This document shows positions 1 to 8,300 of a stretch of DNA of 64,000 bases, piece after piece. The stretch is taken from positions 2,046,001 through 2,110,000 of the forward strand of contig NZ_CP064686.1 of assembly GCF_023100905.1 (NCBI RefSeq), written 5' to 3'. The position numbers were made by a program, and so were the translations under genes. Each line of letters opens with the position of its first letter. Position 1 is the stretch's first letter. The notes below the pieces were generated by a model, which saw only the letters and a list, made by a program, of their open reading frames with translations, had not been told where the DNA came from and did not search any database. The stretch is from Bradyrhizobium sp. 4 (GTDB lineage Bacteria > Pseudomonadota > Alphaproteobacteria > Rhizobiales > Xanthobacteraceae).

Positions 1-929
1 CGCGTATCGGCGACTGGGTCGTCGCGGTCGGCAATCCCTTCGGCCTCGGCGGCACCGTGACCGCCGGCATCGTCTCGGCCAGCGGCCGCGACATCGGCAA
101 CGGTCCCTATGACGACTTCATCCAGATCGACGCGCCGATCAACAAGGGCAATTCCGGCGGCCCGGCCTTCGACATGAACGGCAACGTGATCGGCGTGAAC
201 ACCGCGATCTTCTCGCCCTCCGGTGGCTCTGTCGGCATCGGCTTCGACATTCCGGCCTCGACTGCAAAGCTCGTCGTCGCACAGTTGAAGGACAAGGGCG
301 CGGTCACTCGCGGCTGGCTCGGCGTGCAGGTGCAGCCGGTGACATCGGATATCGCCGACAGCCTCGGCCTCAAGGAGGCGCGCGGCGCGATCGTCGACAA
401 TCCGCAGGACGGCAGCCCGGCGGCGAAAGCGGGCATCGAGGCTGGCGACGTCATCACCGCCGTCAATGGCACCGCGATCAAGGATTCCCGCGATCTCGCC
501 CGCACCATCGCCACCCTGGCGCCGGGCACGTCTGTGAAGCTCGACGTCGTCCACAAGGGCGACAGCAAGACGGTGACACTGGCGCTCGGCGAGTTGCCGA
601 ACGAGCGGCAGGCCAGAGCCGACGAGGGCAAGTCGCAGCCGGATGCCGGCATGCCGCCGCGTCTCGGGCTCAGTCTGGCTCCGGCTGGCGACGTGCAGGG
701 CGCCGGCCAGAAGGGCGTCGTCGTCACTGAAGTCGATCCGCAAGGGCCGGCCGCGCAACGCGGTATCCAAACCGGCGACGTCATCCTCAATGTGGGCGGC
801 AAGGCTGTCGCCAATATCGGCGATGTCCGTTCGGAGCTGGCGCAGGCGAAATCGTCCGGCAAGCGTAGCGTGCTGCTGCAGGTCAGAAGCGCGCAGGCGA
901 CCCGTTTCGTCGCGTTGCCGCTCGCATAA
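1..929 (+). CDS. degP: DegP/Do-type periplasmic serine protease, 5' end cut off by window
   Basis: About 308 C-terminal residues are present, in frame from base 3. The fragment opens in the trypsin-like fold and contains the catalytic-serine motif GNSGGP (bases about 148-165). The catalytic His and Asp lie outside the window. Two PDZ domains follow, roughly at bases 315-590 and 655-920, which is the S1C/HtrA layout of an oligomeric protease-chaperone that handles misfolded envelope proteins. The coding region ends in TAA at 927-929 and is followed by a strong hairpin terminator. The start and signal peptide cannot be assessed. DegQ or another Do paralogue is equally possible; the family is certain. 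Confidence 0.93.
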   Translation, partial: RIGDWVVAVGNPFGLGGTVTAGIVSASGRDIGNGPYDDFIQIDAPINKGNSGGPAFDMNGNVIGVNTAIFSPSGGSVGIGFDIPASTAKLVVAQLKDKGAVTRGWLGVQVQPVTSDIADSLGLKEARGAIVDNPQDGSPAAKAGIEAGDVITAVNGTAIKDSRDLARTIATLAPGTSVKLDVVHKGDSKTVTLALGELPNERQARADEGKSQPDAGMPPRLGLSLAPAGDVQGAGQKGVVVTEVDPQGPAAQRGIQTGDVILNVGGKAVANIGDVRSELAQAKSSGKRSVLLQVRSAQATRFVALPLA

Positions 930-956
930 GGCGAACGTCGATCGGCGCAACTCCAA

Positions 957-980
957 AAAGGCGGCCCACGGGCCGCCTTT
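957..980 (+). terminator. Intrinsic terminator after degP
   Basis: Perfect 11-bp stem AAAGGCGGCCC / GGGCCGCCTTT with a 2-nt loop, 28 nt after the degP stop. Confidence 0.8.
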
Positions 981-1202
981 CCTGTTCGCCTTTAGGATTC
1001 CGGATGTCCGCCGATAACATTCTCGTTAACGGCAGTGAGGATGACCCGGTTCGTCCGAAAAAGCCGTGTTCGCTCATCACAATTCCGGGTCAGGTAGGGA
1101 CTCGGCGGCAATGAAGCCGCCGGGACGATTGCAAGCGTGGAACTTCGAACTTGCCGCCGCTGAGCTGGACCGGTCGGCAATTCGTATTTGATCGGTGCCG
1201 AC

Positions 1203-1565
1203 ATGGATCGATTGAAGCTCTCGCTGAGGACTGCGCTGCTCGTGGCGCCATTCGTGCTGTGGGGCGGAATCGCTCTCGGCCGTGACGACGGCCGCTACGC
1301 GGACTCTCCCCTCAAGCCATGGTTCGACGGTCTGCGCAGCCATCTCGGTCCGTGCTGCTCAGATGCGGATGGGTTTGCCGTCGCCGATCCCGATTGGGAC
1401 TCGCACAATGGACATTATCGCGTGCGGCTCGACGGCGAGTGGGTCGACGTCCCGGACGAAGCCGTGATCACCGAGCCGAACCGGGCCGGCCGCACCATGG
1501 TGTGGCCGGTGAAGACCGCGTTCGGCGTTTCGATCCGCTGCTTCATGCCGGGCAGCATGATCTGA
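1203..1565 (+). CDS. Secreted hypothetical protein
   Basis: Encodes 120 residues from the ATG at 1203; an in-frame start at 1188 would add five. The N-terminus has basic residues and then a hydrophobic stretch (residues about 8-25), consistent with a signal peptide or N-terminal anchor. The mature part has a paired cysteine, CCSDADG, near residue 49, a third Cys in IRCFMPG near the C-terminus, and a tryptophan-rich GEWVDVPDEAV segment. I recognise this as a small conserved exported protein of Bradyrhizobium-like genomes but know no function. The next gene converges on it only 6 bp away. Confidence 0.7.
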   Translation: MDRLKLSLRTALLVAPFVLWGGIALGRDDGRYADSPLKPWFDGLRSHLGPCCSDADGFAVADPDWDSHNGHYRVRLDGEWVDVPDEAVITEPNRAGRTMVWPVKTAFGVSIRCFMPGSMI

Positions 1566-1571
1566 CGGAGG

Positions 1572-1889
1572 TCAGCGCGACCGTTTGGAGGATTTGCGCT
1601 TCGACGTCTTCTTCGAAGTCTTTCTCGAAGTCTTCTTGGATGTTTTCCGAGATGTCTTCTTTGACGTCTTCTTGGACGTCTTTCGCTTCGCGGCTTTCTT
1701 CGGGACCTTCTTGCCCTTCTTGCGCGCTTTCGACAGGCCGATCGCGATTGCCTGCTTGCGGCTCTTCACGCGTCCGCCTCGACCGCCCGGTCCGCTTTTC
1801 GCGGTACCTTTCTTGTAGCGCTTCATCTCGCCTTCGACGTCGCTGCCGGAGCTGCGCGAGTAGCGGCGCTTCTTTGCCTTGCGTGCCAT
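1572..1889 (-). CDS. Lysine-rich histone-H1-like protein (DUF6496-like)
   Basis: A 105-residue, extremely basic protein. Residues 1-60 hold a globular part with MKRYKKGTAKSG and SRKQAIAIGLSKAR motifs, of the type I associate with the DUF6496 family. Residues about 67-102 are a run of KTSK/KTSR repeats like the tail of eukaryotic histone H1 or bacterial AlgP/HctB-like proteins. Nucleoid binding is the likely role, by inference from composition. A GGAAC-N16-TGTT promoter lies 25 nt upstream of the ATG, suggesting general-stress control. The complementary strand is open across the gene because of the biased codons; that is a shadow. Confidence 0.8.
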   Translation of the reverse strand: MARKAKKRRYSRSSGSDVEGEMKRYKKGTAKSGPGGRGGRVKSRKQAIAIGLSKARKKGKKVPKKAAKRKTSKKTSKKTSRKTSKKTSRKTSKKTSKRKSSKRSR

Positions 1890-1913
1890 GCATGTTCTCC
1901 CTTGGCCTGGGAA

Positions 1914-1938
1914 AACAATCCGAGACAGGCATGGTTCC
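1914..1938 (-). promoter_or_regulatory. Candidate EcfG-type promoter for the H1-like gene
   Basis: On the minus strand GGAAC (1938-1934), 16-nt spacer, TGTT (1917-1914), 25 nt before the ATG at 1889. This matches the alphaproteobacterial general-stress sigma consensus GGAAC-N16/17-(C/T)GTT. Confidence 0.6.
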
Positions 1939-1975
1939 GAAAGCGCGCATGCACGTCCCGGATACGCGGCTTAGT

Positions 1976-2188
1976 CTAGAACGAATCCGCCAGCTCGATC
2001 TCGGCTTCCAGCACCTGAATGCGCCGTGCTGCCTCGCTGGAGGACAGATCCCGCGCATATTGCGCGGGCTGATACGCCTCTTCGCTCAGCCGTTTCAGCC
2101 GGAGGCCCTGCGCCCGCGTCATCTGCTCGGTGAGGAAAGTCTTGGCGGTGAGAAGAGTCTTGGCGTCGTATTTACCCTGAACCTGCAT
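1976..2188 (-). CDS. Small protein, DUF3072-like
   Basis: A 70-residue soluble protein with the arrangement TEQMTRAQGLRLKRLSEEA ... SSSEAARRIQVLEAEIE. An early Q, an L-x-L-S-E-E-A helix and a C-terminal S-x-x-E-A-x-x-x-I-x-x-L helix are typical of DUF3072. The fold resembles the small helical SAP/LEM-like modules, so nucleic-acid or protein binding is conceivable but unproven. An AT-rich 61-bp spacer separates it from the divergent gene starting at 2250, which probably holds both promoters. Confidence 0.65.
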   Translation of the reverse strand: MQVQGKYDAKTLLTAKTFLTEQMTRAQGLRLKRLSEEAYQPAQYARDLSSSEAARRIQVLEAEIELADSF

Positions 2189-2249
2189 GTCGCTTCTCCC
2201 TTCTGAAATCGTGACTTGACTATATGTTCTTATTTTGTTCTAACAAGTC

Positions 2250-2525
2250 ATGGACAACAGAATTAATGAAATTCGACGTAAAATCAGCGCTTTGAGGCTG
2301 GAAATGGCCGATGTCGAGGCGGCCGTACGCGAACTCGTCGAGCGCGATCGGGACTGCACAGAGAAGGCTCTGGCGCAGATGGATCTGCGCCGGAAAATCA
2401 ATCTGCTGATCGGCGAATGGAAGGCTGCAGGTGGCGGCGATGTCCTGCCGAATGTCCGCGACAGGATGAGCCTTCGTTCCGCGAAGACATCAGGTAGTCC
2501 TCTGCGCGTGATCGCGCGCCGCTGA
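2250..2525 (+). CDS. Hypothetical coiled-coil protein
   Basis: A 91-residue protein starting at ATG 2250. Residues 1-55 are strongly helical with heptad-like spacing, suggesting a coiled coil. The C-terminal 35 residues are basic and probably disordered. It is read in the same direction as the next small gene (18-bp gap), and both have a similar N-terminal helical pattern, so they look like a co-transcribed pair. Family not recognised. Confidence 0.55.
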   Translation: MDNRINEIRRKISALRLEMADVEAAVRELVERDRDCTEKALAQMDLRRKINLLIGEWKAAGGGDVLPNVRDRMSLRSAKTSGSPLRVIARR

Positions 2526-2543
2526 GAGCTTTGGGAGCGCACG

Positions 2544-2753
2544 GTGGAGGAAGACCCGGATGCGTACCGGATTCTAAAGCTGCGCGCCGAGATTCTCGAA
2601 CTGGGCTCTGCCATCCGGCAGCTGCAACGCGAGGGGCTTGATGACGCCGCGGCCCAGCTCTTGATCGCGCGCAAGCGTGCACGACTCGACCATCTGGTGA
2701 AGTCAGATCCTGCAGGCGTTCATCCTGTTATCCTGAGAAGCCATCGTAGCTGA
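2544..2753 (+). CDS. Hypothetical helical protein
   Basis: A 69-residue protein with a GTG start at 2544 preceded by GGGAG. The segment ILKLRAEILELGSAIRQLQ and a second helix rich in Ala/Arg suggest a helical hairpin. It follows the previous small gene closely and may share its transcript. No family recognised, and the existence of the gene rests on coding-like composition and spacing only. Confidence 0.45.
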   Translation: MEEDPDAYRILKLRAEILELGSAIRQLQREGLDDAAAQLLIARKRARLDHLVKSDPAGVHPVILRSHRS

Positions 2754-2807
2754 AGGCTGCGCGCAACGCGGCCCGAGAAAAAGTTTGTTCGAGCACCATA
2801 AGCAAAA

Positions 2808-2829
2808 AGGCCCCGCGATCGCGGGGCCT
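2808..2829 (-). terminator. Intrinsic terminator for the gene at 2852-3100
   Basis: Stem AGGCCCCGCGA / TCGCGGGGCCT; on the minus strand it is followed by TTTTTGCT. It lies just beyond the stop of the minus-strand gene. Confidence 0.8.
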
Positions 2830-2851
2830 CTACGAGTTGGACGAACAAAAC

Positions 2852-3100
2852 CTACTTGGTGTTGCTCATGCCGCCCTTGTTGTTCGTCATGGTGCCGCCC
2901 TGATCGGAGCCGGGACCGGAGCCGCCCTGACCGGAGGGATCAGCACCCTTGGAGGACTTGGCGTTGGCGCCTGTGGTGGTTTGCGACGATGACATCGAGG
3001 ATCCGTGTTTTGCCTTGTGCGACTTGGCCTGCACGGCGAACGGTGCGGCGGCGAGGCCGGTGGCCAACATCACGGCAAGAGCGAGCTTGGTGGTCTTCAT
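2852..3100 (-). CDS. Small secreted Ser/Gly-rich protein
   Basis: Encodes 82 residues. A clear signal peptide (MKTTKLALAVMLATGLAAAP, cut near AVQA) is followed by a low-complexity Ser/Gly/Lys mature part (SHKAKHGSSMSSS, GQGGSGPGSDQGG). The start at 3100 was chosen because the signal peptide begins there; the reading frame continues upstream without coding character. A GGAAC-N16-AGTT element lies at 3139-3163 and a strong terminator follows, so it is probably a single-gene transcript. The function is unknown. Confidence 0.75.
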   Translation of the reverse strand: MKTTKLALAVMLATGLAAAPFAVQAKSHKAKHGSSMSSSQTTTGANAKSSKGADPSGQGGSGPGSDQGGTMTNNKGGMSNTK

Positions 3101-3138
3101 GTGCGGGAACTCCCTGAGTTGAATTGACGCAGGCAGCC

Positions 3139-3163
3139 AACTGCCATTCGTCGCAGGAGTTCC
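3139..3163 (-). promoter_or_regulatory. Weak candidate EcfG-type promoter
   Basis: Minus strand GGAAC (3163-3159), 16-nt spacer, AGTT (3142-3139), 39 nt before the ATG at 3100. The -10 matches three of four consensus bases. A second GGAAC lies about 15 nt further upstream. Confidence 0.4.
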
Positions 3164-3195
3164 GAACAAAGAAGTTCCGGTAAATCTCGCGTCCT

Positions 3196-3453
3196 TCAAG
3201 ATTGCTTGTCTTCTGCGAGGATGAATACGAGGCCGGTGAGTGTCGCCCCGATCGCGAACGTCGTCACCAATGTGAGGGCGAAAACCACGAGGGCCTGGCT
3301 TCCGCCGTGACTCAGCAAATTGGCGACGGCTGGATTGGACAGCACGAGCAAGAGGCTGAAAGCGAGCCCGAGGGCTGCGCCCATCATGGCGTGCGTCATC
3401 AGTTTGACGAGCCCGCTCGGAGAGATCAGGTCCGACGACTTTTTCGCGCGCAT
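3196..3453 (-). CDS. Small two-helix inner-membrane protein
   Basis: An 85-residue protein. A basic N-terminus (MRAKKSSDL) precedes two hydrophobic segments, about residues 19-42 (MTHAMMGAALGLAFSLLLVL) and 55-79 (LVVFALTLVTTFAIGATLTGL), joined by a short polar loop, with an acidic C-terminus. This is a membrane hairpin of unknown function. The best EcfG-type promoter match in this part of the window lies 26 nt upstream of its start, so stress induction is likely. Confidence 0.7.
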   Translation of the reverse strand: MRAKKSSDLISPSGLVKLMTHAMMGAALGLAFSLLLVLSNPAVANLLSHGGSQALVVFALTLVTTFAIGATLTGLVFILAEDKQS

Positions 3454-3478
3454 GGAACTCTATCCCGATCTCGCAAGC

Positions 3479-3503
3479 AACGCCTGCGACACGCGCTGGT
3501 TCC
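3479..3503 (-). promoter_or_regulatory. Candidate EcfG-type promoter, perfect core
   Basis: Minus strand GGAAC (3503-3499), 16-nt spacer, CGTT (3482-3479), 26 nt before the ATG at 3453. Confidence 0.65.
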
Positions 3504-3594
3504 ACCCGCATGAAGGAATCGTCGTTATCGCCCGCTTCATCCGACGTTCATGCCGGTTGGGCGAGAATGACCGCGCAACACGGGAACATTCGAT

Positions 3595-3816
3595 ATGGGT
3601 AAGGTGGTCTTTCTCTATCGCTCTCTGGCTTATCGCAACGCCGCCGCGGACATCCTCCGCAAAGCGCGCAAGCTGCCCCGCGGCGCGGAGCGAAGCGCGG
3701 CGTGCCGCTATGCCAAGGCGCTGCGCGATCTCGCCCAAACGGAAGCCTGGCTCGAAGGACGGGTCGCGCGCGAGCCGCAAACGACGCAGCGCAGGAAGAG
3801 TGCGGCCTCCGGTTAA
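3595..3816 (+). CDS. Conserved small hypothetical protein
   Basis: A 73-residue basic protein starting MGKVVFLYRS, with the helical segment LRKARKLPRGAERSAACRYAKALRDLAQTEAWLEG split over residues 21-55. I recall closely similar short proteins, often in several copies, in Bradyrhizobium-type genomes; no function is known to me. Its last codons overlap the 3' end of the convergent kinase gene by 4 bp. Confidence 0.6.
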   Translation: MGKVVFLYRSLAYRNAAADILRKARKLPRGAERSAACRYAKALRDLAQTEAWLEGRVAREPQTTQRRKSAASG

Positions 3817-5303
3817 CCGGACGCGCGCTGCAATTCGGCGGAGCTGGCGGCTTCGAAGTTGCCGGGCGCGGTCGTCGCGGCAGTCTTGCGGACCAACGGC
3901 ACCTCGAGCCGGCACAACAGACCCTCGGCGCGCCAATCGAATCGCGCCTGCCCGCCGAGCTGGGACTCGACGCTCGCAAGCAGGCTCCGCGTACCAAAGC
4001 CGCGGGATTTCGGCGTCATGACGAGCGGGCCGCCGGACTCCTCCCAGGTCAGCGTGAGCAGCTCATCCTTGACCTGCCAGCCGATCGCGAGCCGTCCCGT
4101 TCGCGTCGAGAGCGCGCCATACTTCGCCGAGTTGGTGAAAAGCTCATGCAGGGCCAGCGCCAGCGTCTGGGCGGTTGCCGGCAGCAACTGAACTTCAGAG
4201 CCTGCCAATTTGATCTGGCCGCCGAGGGAATAGGGCGCAAGCTCCTCGTCGATCAGCTTCGAGAGTTCGGCGCCCTGCCAGCTCGACAGCGACAAGATCG
4301 TATGCACGCGCGCCAGTGCATTGATGCGTCCCTCTACGGCGCTGACATAGGCTTTGACTTCGTCGGCGCGGGTGAGGCGCACGATCGATTGCGCCAGCGC
4401 CAGCGCATTCTTGGCGCGATGATCGACTTCCCGCGCCAGGAGAGTCTGCCGTTCCTCGGCGCGCTTGCGTTCGGTGATGTCCACCGTCACGCCGCTGACG
4501 CGCATCACCCGACCGCTCTCGTCAACCGTGGCGGCGGCCGTGCCGACACACCAGCGCACATCGCCGTCGGGCCGCACGATGCGGAACTCCGTTTCATAGG
4601 AGCGTGTGCCCTTGTTGAATTCGGCGATCGCCTTGCGCAACTGATCGACGTCGTCCGCATGCAACAGCGCCTGAACGTTGGCCGGATTCACCTCGAAGCT
4701 CTCCGGGCCAACACCAAAGATGCGGTATTGCCCCTCGTCCCACATCCAGTCGCCGGTGATCCAGTCCCAGTCCCACGAACCCATCTTGCCGGCGGCGATC
4801 GCCATGCTGCGCCGCTCTTCGCTCTCGCGGAGCTTTGCGGTGGAATTCTCCAGCTCGGCGGTGCGTGCACGCACGCGGTCCTCGAGATCCTGGTTCAGCC
4901 GTTCGAGTTCGCGCGTCTTGCGATAGAGCTCTGCAAACACCTTGACCTTGGCGCGCAGCACCTCCGGCACGACCGGCACCGGGACGTAGTCGACAGCGCC
5001 CATCTCGTAGCCGCGCAGGCGGTCGATGTCGCTGACTTGAATAGCCGAGATGAAGATCATCGCGGTCTTCTGGAAGCGCGGGTGCTCGCGGATCATCGCG
5101 GCGAGCTCGAAGCCGTCGAGCTCGGGCATGCAGACGTCGACCAGGATCACCGCGATCTCGGTCTTGAGCAGCACCTCCAGAGCCTCGCGACCGGACGAGG
5201 CGATCACGAGGTTCTGGCCGAGATCCTTCAGGATCACCTCATAGGCGAGCAGCTTGGCCGGCTGGTCGTCGACGAGGAGGATGTTGACCTTTTCGTGGTC
5301 CAT
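3813..5303 (-). CDS. REC-PAS-HWE hybrid sensor histidine kinase
   Basis: A 496-residue soluble protein. Residues about 1-125 form a receiver domain (NILLVDDQ; phospho-acceptor in ILVDVCMPELDGF). Residues about 128-165 are a coiled coil (ETELER-type heptads around RELERLNQDLEDRV). A PAS domain spans about 170-270, ending VTVDITERKRAEE. The HWE-type kinase core follows: EVDHRAKNALALAQS carries the phospho-His, then LHELFTNSAKYGALS (N box) and GFGTRSLL. The start at 5303 is preferred because the receiver begins there and only 13 bp separate it from the upstream kinase gene. The two genes clearly form an operon. It probably receives phosphate or regulates output for the large HAMP kinase; that link is inference. 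Confidence 0.88.
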   Translation of the reverse strand: MDHEKVNILLVDDQPAKLLAYEVILKDLGQNLVIASSGREALEVLLKTEIAVILVDVCMPELDGFELAAMIREHPRFQKTAMIFISAIQVSDIDRLRGYEMGAVDYVPVPVVPEVLRAKVKVFAELYRKTRELERLNQDLEDRVRARTAELENSTAKLRESEERRSMAIAAGKMGSWDWDWITGDWMWDEGQYRIFGVGPESFEVNPANVQALLHADDVDQLRKAIAEFNKGTRSYETEFRIVRPDGDVRWCVGTAAATVDESGRVMRVSGVTVDITERKRAEERQTLLAREVDHRAKNALALAQSIVRLTRADEVKAYVSAVEGRINALARVHTILSLSSWQGAELSKLIDEELAPYSLGGQIKLAGSEVQLLPATAQTLALALHELFTNSAKYGALSTRTGRLAIGWQVKDELLTLTWEESGGPLVMTPKSRGFGTRSLLASVESQLGGQARFDWRAEGLLCRLEVPLVRKTAATTAPGNFEAASSAELQRASG

Positions 5304-5316
5304 ACGGGCATCCAAC

Positions 5317-8300
5317 TCAGCGGTGCAGCCACATGCGGATTGCAAGCAGCAATTGATCGGTGTTGACGGGTTTGGCGAGGTAGTCGGACGCGCCGGCCTC
5401 GAGGCATTTCTCGCGGTCGCCTTTCATGGCCTTGGCCGTCAACGCAATGATCGGAAGACGGGCGAAGGTCGGATTTTCACGAATGACGCCGATGGTTTGA
5501 TAGCCATCCATCTGCGGCATCATGATGTCCATCAGCACGATGGCGATCTCCGGATTGGATTCAACCAGGGCCACCGCCTCGTTGCCGGTCGTGGCCGTCA
5601 GCACCTTCATGCCGCGTCGCTCCAGCACGCTCGACAGCGCGAAGATGTTGCGGGCGTCGTCGTCGACGAGCAGGGCGGTCTTGCCAATCAGGTCTTCGTC
5701 GGAACTGTTCAGCTTCTCGAGCATGCGCTGCTTCTCGACCGGCAACTCCGTGATGACGCGGTGCAGGAACAGCGCGGTCTCGTCAAGAAGGCGCTCCGGC
5801 GATTCCACACCCTTAACCACGATGCTTCGCGCCATGGTGTGGAGCTCCGCATCTTCCTCGGCCGACAACTCGCGGCCGGTGAAAACGACGACCGGGACAT
5901 TCGACAGCGCCTCGTCGTTGCGGATCTGGTCCAGCACCTCGAAGCCGGTCATGTCGGGCAGGCGCAGGTCGAGCACGACGCAATCACAGGGGTTCTCACG
6001 CAGCATCGAGAGCGCGTCGGCACCGGTGCCGGTCGTCACGATCTCGATGTCGTCGTGGTGCAGGAGCTCGCGGATCGAGAGCTGCTCGGCCTCGTTGTCC
6101 TCGACGATCAGCAGCCGCTTGCGCCGCGGCCGCGCATATTCCTTGATCTGCGTCAGCGCGGCCGAGACGCCCTCGGTCGTCGTCGGCTTGTTGACGAAGG
6201 AGAAGGCGCCGCGCGCCAGCGCATGCTGGCGGTCCTCGTCGAGCGTGATGATCTGCACGGGGATGTGGCGGGTCAGCGGATTGTGCTTGAGCTGGCTCAG
6301 CACGGTCCAGCCGAGCATATCAGGCAGGAATACGTCGAGGGAGACGGCCCGCGGCTGGTACTGCTTTGCAAGCTCCAGCGCCTCCGCGCCGCGGGCGGCG
6401 ACCAGCACCTTGAAGCCCTTGTCGCGCGCGAGATCGACCAGCACACGCGCGTAATGCGGGTCGTCCTCGACGATCAGGAGGATGCTGTCGCCGGGTTCGA
6501 GGTTGAGCCGGTCGTCGGGAAGCTGCTCGATCACGCGCTGCGGTTCGGCTGTCGCGGGCTGCAGCGCCGGCGGCTGGCTTTGTTGAGGCGTCGCGCGGGG
6601 CGCGAGCGTCGGTCCGGAATATTTCAGCGGCAAGTAAAGCGTGAAGCACGAGCCCGTGCCCGGCAAGCTGCGCAGGTGGATCTCGCCGCCGAGCAGGCTT
6701 GCGAGCTCGCGGCTGATCGCGAGGCCGAGGCCGGTGCCGCCATATTTGCGGCTGGTGCCGGCATCCGCTTGCTGGAACGCCTCGAAGATCAGCTTCTGCT
6801 TCTCCAGGGGAATGCCGATGCCGGTGTCGGACACTTCGAATGCGATCACCGCCGGCGCCGAGTTCAGCACGGGATGATCCGTGCCCCAGCCGCCGACCGC
6901 GGCGGCGACCTTGAGGCGCACCTCGCCCTCGGCGGTGAACTTGAAGGCGTTGGAGAGCAGGTTCTTCAAAACCTGCTGCAGGCGCTTGGAGTCGGTGACG
7001 AGGCTGCGCGCGAGGTTCGGATCGACGTCGATCTTGAACGAAAGGTTGCGGTTCTCCGCCTCGTGACGGAACGGCCGCCCGACCGTTTCGAGCAGGTTCG
7101 CGGTCAGGATTTCCTCGGCGTCGACCGTCACCGTACCGGATTCGATCTTGGAGAGATCGAGAATGTCGCTGATGAGATTGAGCAGGTCGGTGCCGGCGCC
7201 GTGGATGGTGCGGGCGAATTCGACCTGCTTGCCGGTAAGATTGCCGTCCGGATTGTCGGTGAGCTGCTGGCCGAGGATCAGGATCGAGTTCAGCGGCGTG
7301 CGCAGCTCGTGGCTCATATTGGCCAGGAACTCGGACTTGTACTTCGAGGTCAGCGCGAGCTCGGTCGCCTTTTCCTCAAGTGCGCGGCGGGCCTGCTCGA
7401 TCTCCTGGTTCTTGCGCTCGACTTCGACGTTGCGCTCGGCGAGCTGCTGCGCCTTCTGTTCGAGCTGATCGTTGGTCTGCTGCAATTCGCGCTGCTGGGT
7501 CTGGAGCTCGCCAGCGAGCTGCTGCGACTGCTTGAGTAGGCCTTCGGTCTGCATCGTCGCCTCGATCGAGTTGAGCACGATGCCGATCGAGTCCGTGAGC
7601 TGCTCCAGGAAGGTCATCTGTGAGGTCGTGAAGGAGGTCAGCGAGGCGAGCTCGATGACCGCCTTGACTTGGCCTTCGAACAGCACCGGCAGCACCACGA
7701 GGTTCTTCGGCGCGACGCGAAGCAATGCCGAATTGATCGGCACCACGTCGGGCGGAATGTCCGCAATCACGCGCGGGCGCCGGTCGAGCGCGCATTGGCC
7801 GATCAGGCCGTCGCCTAATGGCAGCACGCGCGGATACGGATAGACGCCGTCGCCGGCATAGGAGGCAAGCAGCAGGAGCCGCGGACTGTCTTCGTTCTCG
7901 ACCTGATAGATCACGCCGGTATGCGCGTTCACCAGCGGCGACAATTCGGTCAGCAGCAGGCGACCGACGGTGGTGAGGTCGCGCTGGCCCTGAAGCATGT
8001 TGGTGAATTTCGCCAGATTGGTCTTCAGCCAATCCTGCTCGGTGTTCACGTCCGTCGTGAGACGGAGGTTCGTGATCATCGTGTTGATGTTGTCTTTCAG
8101 CTCCGCGACCTCGCCGCGGGCGTCGACCTGGATCGACCGCGTCAGGTCGCCCTTGGTCACGGCGGTCGCCACTTCCGCGATCGCGCGCACCTGCGAGGTG
8201 AGGTTGGCCGCCAGCAAATTGACGTTGCCGGTGAGATCCTTCCAGGTGCCGGCGGCGCCGGGCACGTCGGCCTGACCGCCGAGCCGGCCCTCGACGCCGA

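Noticed and set aside
1319..2206. 295-codon frame across the H1-like and DUF3072-like genes
   Set aside because: It is the complement of the repetitive lysine codons (reads as FFEVFLEVF-type repeats); no start signal and no family.
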